64,000 nucleotides of DNA from Eublepharis macularius (Eukaryota > Chordata > Lepidosauria > Squamata > Eublepharidae). The position numbers and the translations under genes were made by a program. Within the stretch, counting starts at the first letter, position 1. Each line of letters starts with the position of its first letter. This document shows positions 1 through 10,919 of this stretch, piece after piece. Location: positions 31,937,368-32,001,367 of the forward strand of contig NC_072791.1 of the NCBI RefSeq assembly GCF_028583425.1. Direction: 5' to 3'. Below the pieces are notes generated by a model, which did not search any database, was not told the origin of the DNA, and worked only from the letters and a program-made list of their open reading frames with translations.

Positions 1-300
1 TACAGGTTTTCACCTTAGATCTGCTTTTTGCCGTTCTCCATGGCCCGGCAGCACACGAAGTGCTGCGCAAGTCTGCCGGCCTCCATGGGAGCAAACGGGC
101 AATTTACCCCCCCCCAATTGATTTCGGGGGGGGTTCTTCCCGTCGCGCTCCGGACCCTGACACCCTCACTGGGAGGCTTGAGGGCTAACCTTTGCAGGTC
201 AGCCACCCGGTCAGGCTGCTCGGGCGCTTCCTCCCGGACCTGCGGAGAGGAGCGTCCGACATGGCCGAGAAAACGAAACTGAATCTTGCAGCCATCATCT
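1..300. other. GC-rich block of unknown nature
   Basis: A GC-rich stretch with C and G homopolymer runs near 110-130. A short open frame exists on the minus strand, but I recognise no family and see no splice or polyadenylation signals. It may be part of the mobile element next to it or an old CpG island. No function is claimed. Confidence 0.3.
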
Positions 301-439
301 CTTACTGCCCATAAGAAGCCTCCTGGCAGACATTGTGTAAGATATACTGATGCTAAAAGGAGGAAGCAACTTAGAGATGTGGCAACGAAACATGCACATT
401 GTACTCCTGTGGTGCACTGAGCAGCAGTGGCCAAGTGTC

Positions 440-775
440 AGCAAGTCCTGAGTCCAAGGGAAAGGTGACCATGCCTGCAGGCCTGGGCACAGTAGTAATG
501 GCCCTAGCAGACCTAACAGCCACAATATACCCTGATATTGTCACTATCACAGAGAAGTCCATAGACTGGCTGTGCAAGCATGCCATTCTGACCCCCATGA
601 ACGACAAGGCTGCCATAATTAATGAAACACAACTTAACTCCCTTGAAGGGGCAGAAATGGAGTACAGATCTGTGGACTCAGCGGTCCACTACCCTGTGGA
701 GTTCCTCAACATGCTCAACTCTCCTGGCTTCCCAGCCCACAAGCTTCTCCTCAAAATTGGGGGCTCCAAAGTGGG
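440..775 (+). mobile_element. Helitron remnant: C-terminal part of the PIF1-like helicase
   Basis: The open frame at 399-791 contains a stretch typical of the C-terminal helicase part of Helitron Rep/helicase proteins: IYPDIVTITEKSIDWLCKHA, then AILTPMND, and finally YPVEFLNMLNSPGFPAHKL with LLLKIG. In intact Helitrons this segment lies between the helicase core motifs and the end of the protein. No Rep (HUH) domain and no CTRR hairpin terminus are visible, so this is an isolated fragment. The A-rich stretch just after it (about 816-828) could suggest retrotransposed transcript sequence, but that is not shown. The call rests on remembered family sequence and the match is short. Confidence 0.6.
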
Positions 776-829
776 AGAAAACCACCAATGAGGTCTACAA
801 AGAGGTCCTTCAGTAGAAAAAAAAAGGTT

Positions 830-2035
830 GTATGCATTTTTCACTTTATTTATTGCACTACAATCTTTTCCTTTTAAAATTTCTTCAATAAATGTTACAT
901 TTCAAAATTCACTTCATCAGTTTTAGGTATCAACATGCTTTGCTGTATTCAAACACTTTTGTGAAGCTCGGGTACTATGCTATTATACTGCAAAACCAAC
1001 TCAACCCACCCACCCCGCAAACCCAAAAAAGTTACATACCCATAAATATTATAACTGGATTTAAAGTAGTTAAATACCGTAACAAAGCACAGGCATCAAG
1101 CTAGTATACATATATATAAAAGGTACATGAGAAAATCCCTACTGGATTGAACTAAAGATCTATTTAGTCCTGCATTCCATTTCCAGCTATGAATGGTCAA
1201 CTAGATGCATGAAATCAGTTGCAATCCCTTTTGTGTGTATGCCCCAGTAGATGTATTAACTATCAGGTGCTCACGTAGAAATCAATGCACGTACAAAAAA
1301 AAACATGCATCACATCATGTCTATTGAGACTTTAGAGAACAATTCTTTGCCAATGTATAAAGGAAGTTGAGTCCTTTTTCTTTGTTCAAACACTCTCTTT
1401 TGAAAATTGTCCCAAAGCACAAAGCTATCAAGGCCAAAATGAAAAGCCAATTAACAATGAGTAAGAATGAGTTAGTAACTCAGTGCAATCCTAAACAGAG
1501 TTATACCCTTCTAAGTGCATTGAAGGCAATAGGCTTAGGAAGGTGTAACTCTGCTTAGGACTGCCACCGTCAAACACTTCCATTTCCTGCTTGTGCCTTG
1601 TGGGGTCTGAGTCATATTTCCTGACTAGTAACTGAAGTGGGAGAATGGTTGCGCATGAAGGAAAGGGGTGTAGTTATATTTGCTCAAGGAACAAATGAAA
1701 GCACACATGGCTCTTGGAGTGTATAGAATTTTCCAGCCACCTTTCCTCCTTGCTTATTTAACTGTTTTTCTAAGGAAAGTTTACACAGAGAGCCAGACAA
1801 TAACAGACTGCCCAGGTCCTAGCTTGTTAGCTGTGGCAATGTAAAATAAAGAAATTTGTTTGGAAAATATGATCGTCTATTTCCTTGTAATTTCCCCCTG
1901 CTTGATTACTAACGAAAAGTCCACTTCAATAAAGATTCATGTGGTTGCCACATGGCCTGTTGATAGGATGTAAAGCAAAGAGGACACACGGTAACCCAAT
2001 TAGCTATGTTTTAAGTTGATAAAATGTGTGTTCTA
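830..2035. other. AT-rich intergenic sequence upstream of the candidate gene
   Basis: No gene is visible. The stretch holds the short inverted-repeat element at 1479-1564. It presumably includes the upstream regulatory region of the candidate gene starting near 2070. Confidence 0.4.
1479..1564. mobile_element. Short palindromic MITE, old copy
   Basis: The left end reads cagtgcaatcctaaacagag and the right end reads gtaactctgcttaggactgc, an imperfect inverted repeat of about 30 bp per arm. The same family occurs as a cleaner copy at 49926-50016. It is a non-autonomous DNA-transposon-like hairpin element; the superfamily is not determined. Confidence 0.6.
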
Positions 2036-2038
2036 GAG

Positions 2039-2046
2039 AGGATAAA
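2039..2046 (+). promoter_or_regulatory. TATA-like box of the candidate gene at 2.1-4.5 kb
   Basis: The sequence aggataaatact has a TATA-like core (GATAAATA) about 85 bp upstream of the first in-frame ATG. A start site near 2070 would give a 5' leader of about 55 nt. This is inferred from spacing and sequence alone. Confidence 0.35.
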
Positions 2047-2123
2047 TACTCAACCGGAGGCCAGTGCAGATTCTGTGAGACTGTCAGCAGACATATACCA
2101 CCTGCCAGCCTAAACTATCCTTA

Positions 2124-2166
2124 ATGCTCAAACAGCTCCAAAATCTGCTGAGAATGTCAATCCTTG
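2124..2166 (+). CDS. Candidate first coding exon of an unrecognised gene
   Basis: An ATG at 2124 opens the peptide MLKQLQNLLRMSIL, with a second in-frame ATG at 2154. The exon ends in codon phase 1 at a consensus donor, G|GTAAGT, at 2167. Three possible acceptors upstream of the long open frame (before 2941, 2950 and 2962) all restore the same frame. The acceptor before 2941 has the best pyrimidine stretch (ttataattttcaaag). The long exon has no usable ATG near its 5' end: its frame is open from 2892, and the codon at 2964 is GTG, not ATG. It therefore needs an upstream exon of this kind. The model is an inference from splice signals. Confidence 0.45.
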
Positions 2167-2940
2167 GTAAGTGTCCCCTTCCAACTATTGCCCTGAGTTA
2201 TTTTAGTTACACTACATTATAAAATGATATCAAGTACAAGCTCACAGCTAGAGACCTTGTATGGTGTAGTGATTACATGAAGTTGCTTTCTGCTGAGTAA
2301 GACCACTGGCCAGTCTTGTCTGCTCTCACCAATGTCCTGTGCCCAAAGAACATTAAAAACATATAGCCACATCCTGCCTAACATTCAAGAGAGTCTGATT
2401 CATAAGACCAGACTCAGTCCCTGCTCGGGTAAATATTTATTTTAACATGAATGCAGTGACCAGCAGAGCGCACCACTAGCCAAATTCTGATGGACCACCT
2501 ATTGTCCACTTGTTGCTAGGATTCTAGCAAAGACTGGACTAGTTAGACCTTGATCTGGTCTAGCACATCTGTGTTCTTAAAACTCTCTTGCTTTATAATC
2601 TCAAAACCCAGTGATGGAACTCGGGGATTAATTGAAAGAGAGTGATGTCACAGAGAGGGACTCAAAGCTTCTAGAACAGCGCGGCAGATAACAGTTAAAA
2701 GAAGAAGACACCAAAGAGAGCTACATCCAACACACCCTGGGCTATAGATTTATTAGAGATACCATGATTTGAACTGTGACTTGGCATAAAGAAGGAATGT
2801 AATGAACCATACTACCCTTCTGAATAATAACTTAACATAAAATACAAGCAGCAGTTTAGATTAGAATACAGGGGAATCTTTAGTGGAATGAAATAGAAGA
2901 AAAGTAGCTCTTGGGTATTATCGATTTATAATTTTCAAAG
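2167..2940 (+). other. Putative intron 1 of the candidate gene
   Basis: Non-coding, AT-rich sequence. Around 2262-2330 it contains a decayed piece that looks like the tail of a tRNA-headed SINE (acatgaagttgctttctgct and following). Nothing else is recognised. Confidence 0.4.
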
Positions 2941-4502
2941 CCAAAAAAGGGAATAAGCAAGTTGTGGAGAGATCTGCCAGTTTCAAGAAGCTAACAAAAG
3001 GGAAAGTGGTGTCACTGCCCCAGGGAGAGTTTGGAAGCAAAAGAATGGAGAGTTCTCAAACGATGCTTAATCCAGCAGTTCCAGATACTGACAACACAAA
3101 TGAAGAAATTCCTGATGTTGAAGAACTGAATAATGGAATCAATGATGAGAGTAAGAATGAGATGAACGAACAGCAGGAAAATGAAATCATCCATCAAGTA
3201 ATACAGGAAGAAGCCCCAATGCAAACACTTTCAGGTAATGAAGAGGAGGAACCATCTCTGATCCCAGACATGAAGACAAGTATCTCTAGTGGTGTGAAAC
3301 AGAACCCAGTATCTTCCAGGAAACAATCCTACCGTAGTGTTCATCTTTCCCAAAGAAGTCAACAGTCGGTTGGTCGCCAGTCCCTACCAAGCCCTATGCC
3401 TCACCAATTGCAGCCTTCCAATGATGCTGGCACCAATGAAAGCGTCGCTTGGTTAAGCCAACGAACCGGCAAAGAAATGAAATGCAAATTTAATCAGACA
3501 AGTCTTACTTGGGAAAGAAAGCCTCTTGCAGAAATTCTACACTGTTCTAGTAAAACACCTCAGATAAGTGAAGATACAGAGAAAGAGGAGATAGATGCTA
3601 GGGAAGCCATAGCTCCTGTTGGAGATGCAGAACCTGAGGGAGGTGCCATGCAAGAATCTGTCCACAGCATGCAACCTTTAGAAGGAGCAGAAGCTCAAGA
3701 GAGCAGCTCACCACTAGTGAAACAGGAATCTGAGCATGGTCATCAACCAAAAGAAGAGGCATCACAACACATTAGTCTGTACACAATTATGTCTCTGTCC
3801 CCACAGGACAGGAAGCTTTCCCAAGGGCAGCCCCCAAATGAAGCTACAACGGAGGGGGACATCAGGCTGATCAGCAAAAAAACAGGCAAAGAAATGAAAT
3901 GCAGTTTTAATCAGACAAGCGTCATCTGGGAAAGAAAACCACTTGCACAGATTCTGCACCCTCCAAGTGCAAAGATCCCAAGCCCTGAAAAAGATACAAT
4001 TTCTCCTGAGACAGCAGAAATCAAGCAGGGATCAGTAGAAAAAGTCTCCCCCAGCAGCCCACAGCTAGAAGAACAGGAATCACAAGATGGTCCCCAACTG
4101 CAAGAAACACAAGAATCCAAACAAGATGGTGAAAAGGAGGCACCAGTAGAGGCACTGGAGGCACAAGCAGAGTTGCCAGGAGCTCCGGAAGACATGCTGG
4201 GACCTCCAGAAGAGGCACGAGCAGAGTCGCCAGAAGCTTTGGAAATGGTGCAAACATTGTCGCTGGAAGTTCCAGAAGAGGTGCAAGCAGTGCTTCCAGA
4301 AGTTCCAGAAGAGGTGCAAGCAGTGCTTCCAGAAGCTCCAGAAGAGGTGCAAGCAGAGCTTCCAGAAGTTCTGGAAAAGGTGCGAGCAGAGCCACCAGAA
4401 GATCCAGTAGATGTACTGGGACCTCCGGAAGAGGAGCGAGCAGAGACGCCAGAAGCTGCAGCAGCTCTGGAAGAGGTTCCAGAAGAGGCCTCAGAATCCT
4501 GA
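2941..4502 (+). CDS. Unrecognised acidic protein with duplicated motif and Pro/Glu repeat tail
   Basis: The longest open frame of the window, open from 2892 to the stop at 4500-4502. With the exon at 2124 it gives about 534 residues. Counting from codon 2964, residues 1-20 are basic (FKKLTKGKVV), 40-105 are acidic and Asn/Glu-rich, and 110-145 are Ser/Gln/Arg-rich. A 33-residue motif occurs twice, at 161-193 and 300-332, sharing TGKEMKC(K/S)FNQTS, WERKPLA and ILH. Residues 395-512 form an acidic tail of imperfect 11-13-residue units such as VPEEVQAVLPE. No signal peptide, membrane segment or enzyme motif is seen, so it is probably intrinsically disordered. The tail resembles the Pro/Glu/Val repeats of fibrous-sheath CABYR-binding protein (FSCB) or neurofilament tails, which may be composition only. 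The gene lies downstream of, and convergent to, GOLGA5. A domesticated or lineage-specific gene is possible; function unknown. Confidence 0.6.
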
Positions 4503-7500
4503 CATGATCGGCAATGGCTAGAGGGAGGGGAGGTTTGATATAGTCTTATCACAGAGAAAGGAGTTATCGGGGTAAAGCGGTAGTGAAACTCCAGCAAAAT
4601 AGAAATCTCGATGTAGCAGTCAAACTCAAAAGAACAACTCGCTATGAAGGCAGCCATCAAGGTGCTGCTCTACCTGCTTCTGGAATACTAGAAAGCAGAA
4701 GCACCAGTTGATTCTGGAAACAATTTTAAAAAGATAAAATTCCAGCCACATTATTCTTGAAGAAATAACCCAACTCAATAGGAAAAGAACCAGCATATTT
4801 GCTACAGACGGTCAAAGGAAACCACACTTCACCCTGTAGGTGGGACACCATTGGAAGAGCACACTTTTGCAAGAGAAGCACTTCTGGATCCAGAAGTGAC
4901 ACAGCAGATACAGAGGTGAAATGGCCAAGGAAACAGAAACCTGATATCTGACCAGCTATCCTGCTTGAAGTCTGCGGAAGCAGAAGCCCAAGCACCTTTA
5001 GCGATACAAACATCCTGGTGGAACAGTCAGATACCTTCAGGTTAAGAATCACACAAAGGAAGCCCTCAGTGGGGTTCAGCACCTGCTCAACAGCACAATG
5101 TGGAATCTTGAAAACTGGAAGAATTATTGGGTGCCAGAGATGATGAAGCATTACTCAGCCGCTGTGTGAATAGGGATGTTTTGTGGAGGAGAATCTCCTG
5201 TAGCACTTGTGTTCTCGTACAATCTTTTTTCAGACACGCTGCTTCAATAGAGGAAGTAAGCTGAATCCAATTAGACTCTTGGCATCTCAGAAGATTTATT
5301 GTGTATAGCACTAGCCGCTCACTGGAAGTAGATAGAACTGATCTTCCTTGGCTGAGCTGAGAGGAAGGGTCAGCTGTTAAATAACATACAGCATTCTGGA
5401 AGGCAGAAAGATCTGTTTCAATGGACCTGTCGATGAAACTTGAGAATGAAGGTGCACAGCAAGTGGCAAGCCATTTATGGGATTGCAAACATTCAATGGA
5501 CAACTCACTTCTGCACTTATGAGATTAATGACACCCCACACTGGCCTAGCTAATAACGGAGGAGACGAGTGGTGGAAATAGTGGTTGAAAAAAGCAAAAA
5601 TAACATGCCAAGAACATGGTAGGCTTTCTTTAATAGAAAAACGTTTTGGTTAAATCTGTCTGATGATGGTCTTTTGTGTCAATTAATTCTTTTCAAAGGA
5701 GAAAAAAAAGATTTTGTTCTCATTGGACCAAAAATGTGATAATTCTGAAACAACATAAAAATGAACATTAGAATCATTGCATGGGCGAACCCTTAAAATA
5801 ATACACAAGGTTACTGCAGATGCAATCCACCCCACCCTGTCCCCGTGCATGTCCCATTTACAGTGATGAGGGTTTGTGCTTGCTGGAATGGGGAAGGCAT
5901 ATAGTTCAATGATGCTTCAGATGTGAAAGGCGCCAAGTTCAGTCCCTGTTAAAGCCTCTCAAGTAGTAGGGCATGGAAAGTATCCTGTTTGCGAGATCTT
6001 CAGACTCAGTACAAAGTCTCTTTGCATAAATATATAAAAAAGCTAATGATGCCATAGATGCAAGGACTTTTGCCCATGGAGCAAGCACTGTATTTCCCCA
6101 TCTTCCCTTTTCTGTGGCAGCCCAAAGTGGCCCCCTGAAATCCTGTTCCTGGGGTCAACAGAAAGCAACCCAGCATATTGATAAACCACAGGCAACCAAA
6201 GGAGACCACATTCCTTGCACCTGTAGAAACATCTAGTCTGGATCCAAATCATTGAGTTGAATCCAATGACTCTCTTCCACTAAGAGTCTCTCTACACAAG
6301 ACACCTCGGCGTGTGTTCATCAAATGTAGGGAGAGGCAATGTTAGCCAGGAAGTGTAGTTTTAAAAGATCCAGTGGAGTGTTTGTTAATTTCATCTTCAC
6401 CTCCTGGAAGGCTCTATCAATGTCACCTCTCCAATCCAAAACTGTGTGGGATGGCAACCAGAGGGCAGGAAGGAATGGAAATGGGCTGGAGCTGCCTTCC
6501 AGAGCCAGGCTTGGACCTGGAGAGGTTATAATGGGCTGAAGTTTCCCTTTTGGCATTTCACAGTCCCTTCGCACAGCTCCAGTGTATAGCAAAGTCTTTG
6601 CTCTGCCACTGGCTCTGTCTTTTTAAACTACCCTTCCCAGCTCCCATTGCATCTCCCTGACACATGTTCTTCACGAGTCAGATGTCTTGTGCAGAGAAAC
6701 TCAGTCTTTTTTCACTAGAGAAGGGCCTTTCTACAATACAGAAAGCCTTCCATTGATGAAGAAAAGTCTTTCTTGAAAGAAGCCTTTCTCTGGTGTAGGA
6801 GTCACAGGATCCCAGCTATTGTCAGATTAAGGGATTGTTAGACTCCAGTGTACTTGACAGGAACTGGGCAGCTGGAAAAAAAGAACCTGCCGCGGTTACA
6901 CAAAGCTAGTAAGAAAATCCAACAATTTAAAGAGAAAAATAAATTGTTGAATTTTCTGACTAGTTTTGTGTAACAGCAGCAGATTTTTTCCAACTCTCTG
7001 TATTACTCTGTGGCACCCCTTGTTTTTGTGCTAGAAACTGGGGAGTAGTTGTCCTTCCTGTAGGAGGTATGTGAGGACTTAGAATTAATATGACACAAAG
7101 TCAAATTTGTGTTATTTTTAAATGTAGAACTTTTCAACCTTGCTTTATCTCTAGCAACTACAGTAATCCCATGCTTGCTTAGAGTCAAAGTAGACTTTGC
7201 TTTCTAAACATCCACCCCCTCCAGGCACCAAGTCATTTTTGGCTGCTGAAAATGACGGGAGGGGTGAGCAGTCGAATCAGAATCAGGCCCATTTGTGCTT
7301 TTTACCCAGGAGTTGCCACCAGCACTGGCAGCTGCAGTATGGCTGTGAGTCCCCCTGGCAAACTAGTGTAAAAAGTATTGCCTATTTTGGCTCTGAGGAG
7401 TAAATCCCACACTGAGTGTTCAACTTGTGTTTAATAAATAACCACCCAAAACAATAACTATTAGCAACACTAAAAAATTCCAATTTGGAAATTGAAAGAA

Positions 7501-7555
7501 CACCCAAAATCCCAGGTCAAACACCCTCATAAACCAGATGCTGCACCATATGCTG
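4503..7555. other. 3' flank of the candidate gene; no gene recognised
   Basis: The first part is presumably 3' UTR of the gene ending at 4502, but I see no convincing AATAAA within 1.2 kb. The remainder shows only short chance open frames on both strands and no recognised repeat. Confidence 0.35.
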
Positions 7556-7556
7556 T

Positions 7557-7806
7557 GTGGAGCCAGTTTGGTGTAGCGGTTAAGAGCGCGGGACTCTAAT
7601 CTGGAGAGCCGGGTTTGATTCCCCACTCCTCCACTTGAAGCCAGCTGGGTGATCTTGGGCGAGTCTCGGCTCTCTGGAGCTCTCTAAACCCCACCTACCT
7701 CACATGTGGTTTTGTTGTGGGGATAATGACATACTTTGTAAACCGCAGAGTGGGTGTTAAGTTATCCTGAAGGGCGGTATATAAATCAAATGTTATTATT
7801 ATTATA
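7557..7806 (+). mobile_element. tRNA-headed SINE, family A (complete)
   Basis: The head gccagtttggtgtagcggtt has the form of a tRNA A box, followed by a B-box-like gggtttgattccccactcc. The body carries ggtgaccttgggcgagtc-type sequence, then a 3' part with tgacatactttgtaaaccgc and a terminal ATT microsatellite. The same family occurs at 35.1, 40.6, 41.4 and 47.4 kb, the last partial. This arrangement is typical of abundant squamate SINEs. Confidence 0.85.
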
Positions 7807-7984
7807 CCTCCCTGAGAGCTGTGCCACATGTTGTGACTAGTGTGGGAAGCCCTGGAGTGTTTCCTGCAGGAAGAGTTTAATGGGTGGACATTAAGCATGG
7901 GCACAAACATCTTCAAACCTCTGCATGTGCAGCTGGGAATCCTGAGTTATTTTTCCAAGATGTGTGTACAAGGGAGTTTAAAAA

Positions 7985-8145
7985 TATTTTTTATTTATTT
8001 GAGATGTATTCCCCTCAATGGGGAGTGAAATTGGTTTACCGAAGTAAACGGGCTGATGTCACCCAAGGGACCCAAGCCTGGGTCTCCCAGAATGGAGTCT
8101 ATTGCTGAAACCACTGCACCACACTGTCCCTGCTAAATTTTTGCT
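7985..8145 (-). mobile_element. tRNA-headed SINE, family B, decayed
   Basis: Read on the minus strand, it begins with a tRNA-like head (cagtgtggtgcagtggtttc), passes through gggagacccaggcttgggtc, and ends in a tail with counterparts at 52.9 and 56.8 kb. Confidence 0.5.
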
Positions 8146-8149
8146 GTTG

Positions 8150-9065
8150 AATACACCAGTGTAAAACTGGTCCAACCGCAAGACTGAGAGCCATTTCTGA
8201 TACTTGTTATATTTAGGAATCCAAATACAAAGCTTATGCCCATGTTGACTGGTGCGTACATGTTTAAAGCACCACCCCCCACCCCTGGAATATTTTGCAT
8301 TTGCAGGAGCAGTAGCTGAAAAGCTCCCAGTCCCAGCTTCCTTACGTTTTGTCAAGATAAGTGAGAATTTATCATAAGGAGTGGCCCTCAGCATGGTAGT
8401 ATTCAACATAAGCTCATCTTGCTGTGCAACAATCAGCCACATCAGAAAACCACTTGCAGCCAACGTTTTCCTAAGCTACATTGGTTGATCTCTTTTCCTC
8501 TCTATTCACCAAACAGCTAAGAAAGGCTACAGAGGTTGATGAAGAGAAAAGATTACTGCAAGAGTCATATAAAACACTTGAAGATTAAAAATGAACTCCA
8601 CAAGATGGACACAAAACCATTTTTTGTGCCCTTATTGGAAAGGTTATGCCATGAATGTATGAGGAACTTGTTCTGTGCTGCTATTCCCTTTTCAGTGAAA
8701 CAATGAACATTAAGCCGAGCTTAGTAGCCAGGGGTGACATTTCTGGAGCAAGCACCAGAGCTGCTACCAAACACCAAATGGCAGGTCAAGGAAGAAAATC
8801 CTATTTCCGTGTGAAACCAAACAGCGTCTATGTCTCAGCTACGGGGAGAAAACCATTGGGGATGCCAACAAGGATTCAAGGCCTGCTTATGTTGCAGGTC
8901 TGTAGCAGTAAGAGAACGATAAAGCCATTTCTGCAGTTGATGGGTGAGGAGGTTAGCGCTAGGCCATGTGGGAAAGCCAAGTTGGATAGAATGGTATTCT
9001 ACAGGGTCAGTCCTCAGGAGAAGAAAGCCCAACATGCCCGAGCAGCCCGAATTCAAGGACATATC
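8150..9065. other. Non-coding sequence, nothing recognised
   Basis: An open frame of about 200 codons begins at 8655 and runs into SINE sequence. It shows no family resemblance and is taken as chance. No other structure is seen. Confidence 0.35.
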
Positions 9066-9069
9066 CACA

Positions 9070-9258
9070 CTACAGGTTTAAACTACTTACCTAGGTTTGG
9101 ATCCACACTCCGCCATGGAAGCTCACGGGATAACATTGAGCTAGTTACCCTTTCTCAACCTAACCTACCTCACAGGGATGTTGTTGTGAGGATAATGGAG
9201 GAAAGGCGTAGGCTGCTTTGGGCTTCCATTAGGAAGAAAAGGGAGTATAAACACAAAG
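9070..9258 (+). mobile_element. tRNA-headed SINE, family B, 3' part
   Basis: It contains cctaacctacctcacaggga, tgttgttgtgaggataatgg and gctgctttgggcttccatta followed by a gggagtataaa tail. These are the hallmark body and tail of the family seen in full at 56.8 kb. Confidence 0.6.
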
Positions 9259-9259
9259 A

Positions 9260-10915
9260 AATACAGCAATATTAAAAATGAACAAGACTGAGATTACATA
9301 CTCGTTTTGGATCTTCCTCCGATTTCTACATCAACTTTCCAGTATGGCTATAAATCTCACAGCAAGAAACATTGGGAAGAAAGGAAAAGCCTTACACAAT
9401 TTCATTTTTAATGAATAACACCCATTCCTACAACCTGGATGTTCTTATCCATATGCCACACTTTGATCCAACAGATTTTAATTCACAGTGATCATAATAA
9501 TAGCTGGAACATATGGAATGTCATTAAATTGCAATTCATTCTGCTGAAAAGGCAGAATGGGAAACGACTGAACCTCCCCCTGCCTCCCCCAAATCAGCTA
9601 TAACAGATTCCAGTTCTGGGAACAACGAAAAGCTTTGCTTCCTCACCCAGCCTGGCATCTTCTGGTTTTCAAACAAGGTATGAATGTGCTTATCAAACCT
9701 AATGGGCCATGTATGAGGTAGGGCATACGAGGCAAACAGCTCCGATGGGCATCAATAATAATTTTAAAAGGCTTTGAAAATGCCTGGCGGTGTTTTGCAA
9801 TTAGGTTGCTGCTGATTTTTCATCAGGGAACCTTAAAGCAAACAACTCTGCCATGGAACAACAACAGCTGCTTCAGTTCTACTGATAAGCCACAAAATAT
9901 TCTTATTTAAACACTGGCCTTTTGTCCATTCACCAAGCCGTCTGTGCAGCAGGACAATTTTTTTTTCCTCTGAAGGCTGGGGGTCAATAGCTATTTAGAT
10001 AGTCTAGATTATCAGTTTAAAAAGCAAACTGTGTTTTTCAGAACTGTGGGGTTGGATCCCAGCATGGGATAGCAGAACAGACATCTTACTTAAGGCAGTT
10101 CCATTTCCAAGAGACATTGCCCAAGAACTATTGTAAAATCAATGTGTTGTCATTACAGTCCAATTTGACTGAAAGAGACCATTAGTGGCAGAGAGGTACT
10201 GCTGAAATAGATCCTGTGCTGTGTTGGCACAAATGCAGGCTAGGATACAGTTGACTGAGGGCAAGGACTACTTGCTATAACCTTCTTTCATTTCCTCTTA
10301 CAAAAGTGCATTTGCATGAGCCAAAACATACCATGGATCCAACCTTGGGGAGGGAGTGAAATCTTGCTCAGATCCAAGATTTCAGAGAGCACAAACCTGC
10401 ATTATGAAGCGTACACTTGCAACTCTACATGTTAGAGCTTTGCATTGATTGCTAGAGAAAGGCAGAGCCTAAACGTACATCCCTTCTTGAAAAGTGAGAA
10501 CCGAGTCTTTCCAGATGCTGAGTTCCATGCTCAATATCCATTTCTTTGCTTGCATGGGATGACTGAGCCCTTGAGGCCCACACTCTGTTGCCCAAGTTCT
10601 CCTGACTGACTCATTGCTTCATTTCTCAGATACAAATGCCAGGGGCAAAAAAAAAAAAAGCAGCTGTCTTAATGAGAGAATGTGTCAAATGGCCATAGCA
10701 GACTCACATCAGCCAATCAGTAGTTCACTGATGAAAGATGCTACACAATTGCATGGAATCCACAGTTTTTTAAAAATAGTCTCCGATCAGTTTGCTGCTT
10801 TTGTCATCCTCTGGCAGCCTCTTTCAATAGGGAATTCCTTGACATGAAACCAAGCCTAGTTTGAATTTGCATATATTTCCTTAGATTAAAACGCCCACAA
10901 TACTATGAATCTCTG
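9260..10915. other. Gene-poor sequence 3' of GOLGA5
   Basis: It lies between the end of the GOLGA5 3' UTR (to the right, minus strand) and the SINE at 9.1-9.3 kb. I see no coding, RNA or repeat structure that I can name. Confidence 0.35.
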
Positions 10916-10919
10916 AAGA

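Noticed and set aside
15-434. Minus-strand open frame of 139 codons at the window edge
   Set aside because: No family resemblance; it runs through GC-rich sequence and into the Helitron region, where the + strand is the informative one.
3911-4660. 249-codon minus-strand frame opposite the repeat tail of the candidate gene
   Set aside because: Its Ser/Thr/Gly repeats are the antisense image of the Pro/Glu repeat DNA; the + frame has the supporting splice signals.
8655-9275. 206-codon + frame
   Set aside because: Its second half is SINE sequence and the first half has no recognisable domain or splice context.
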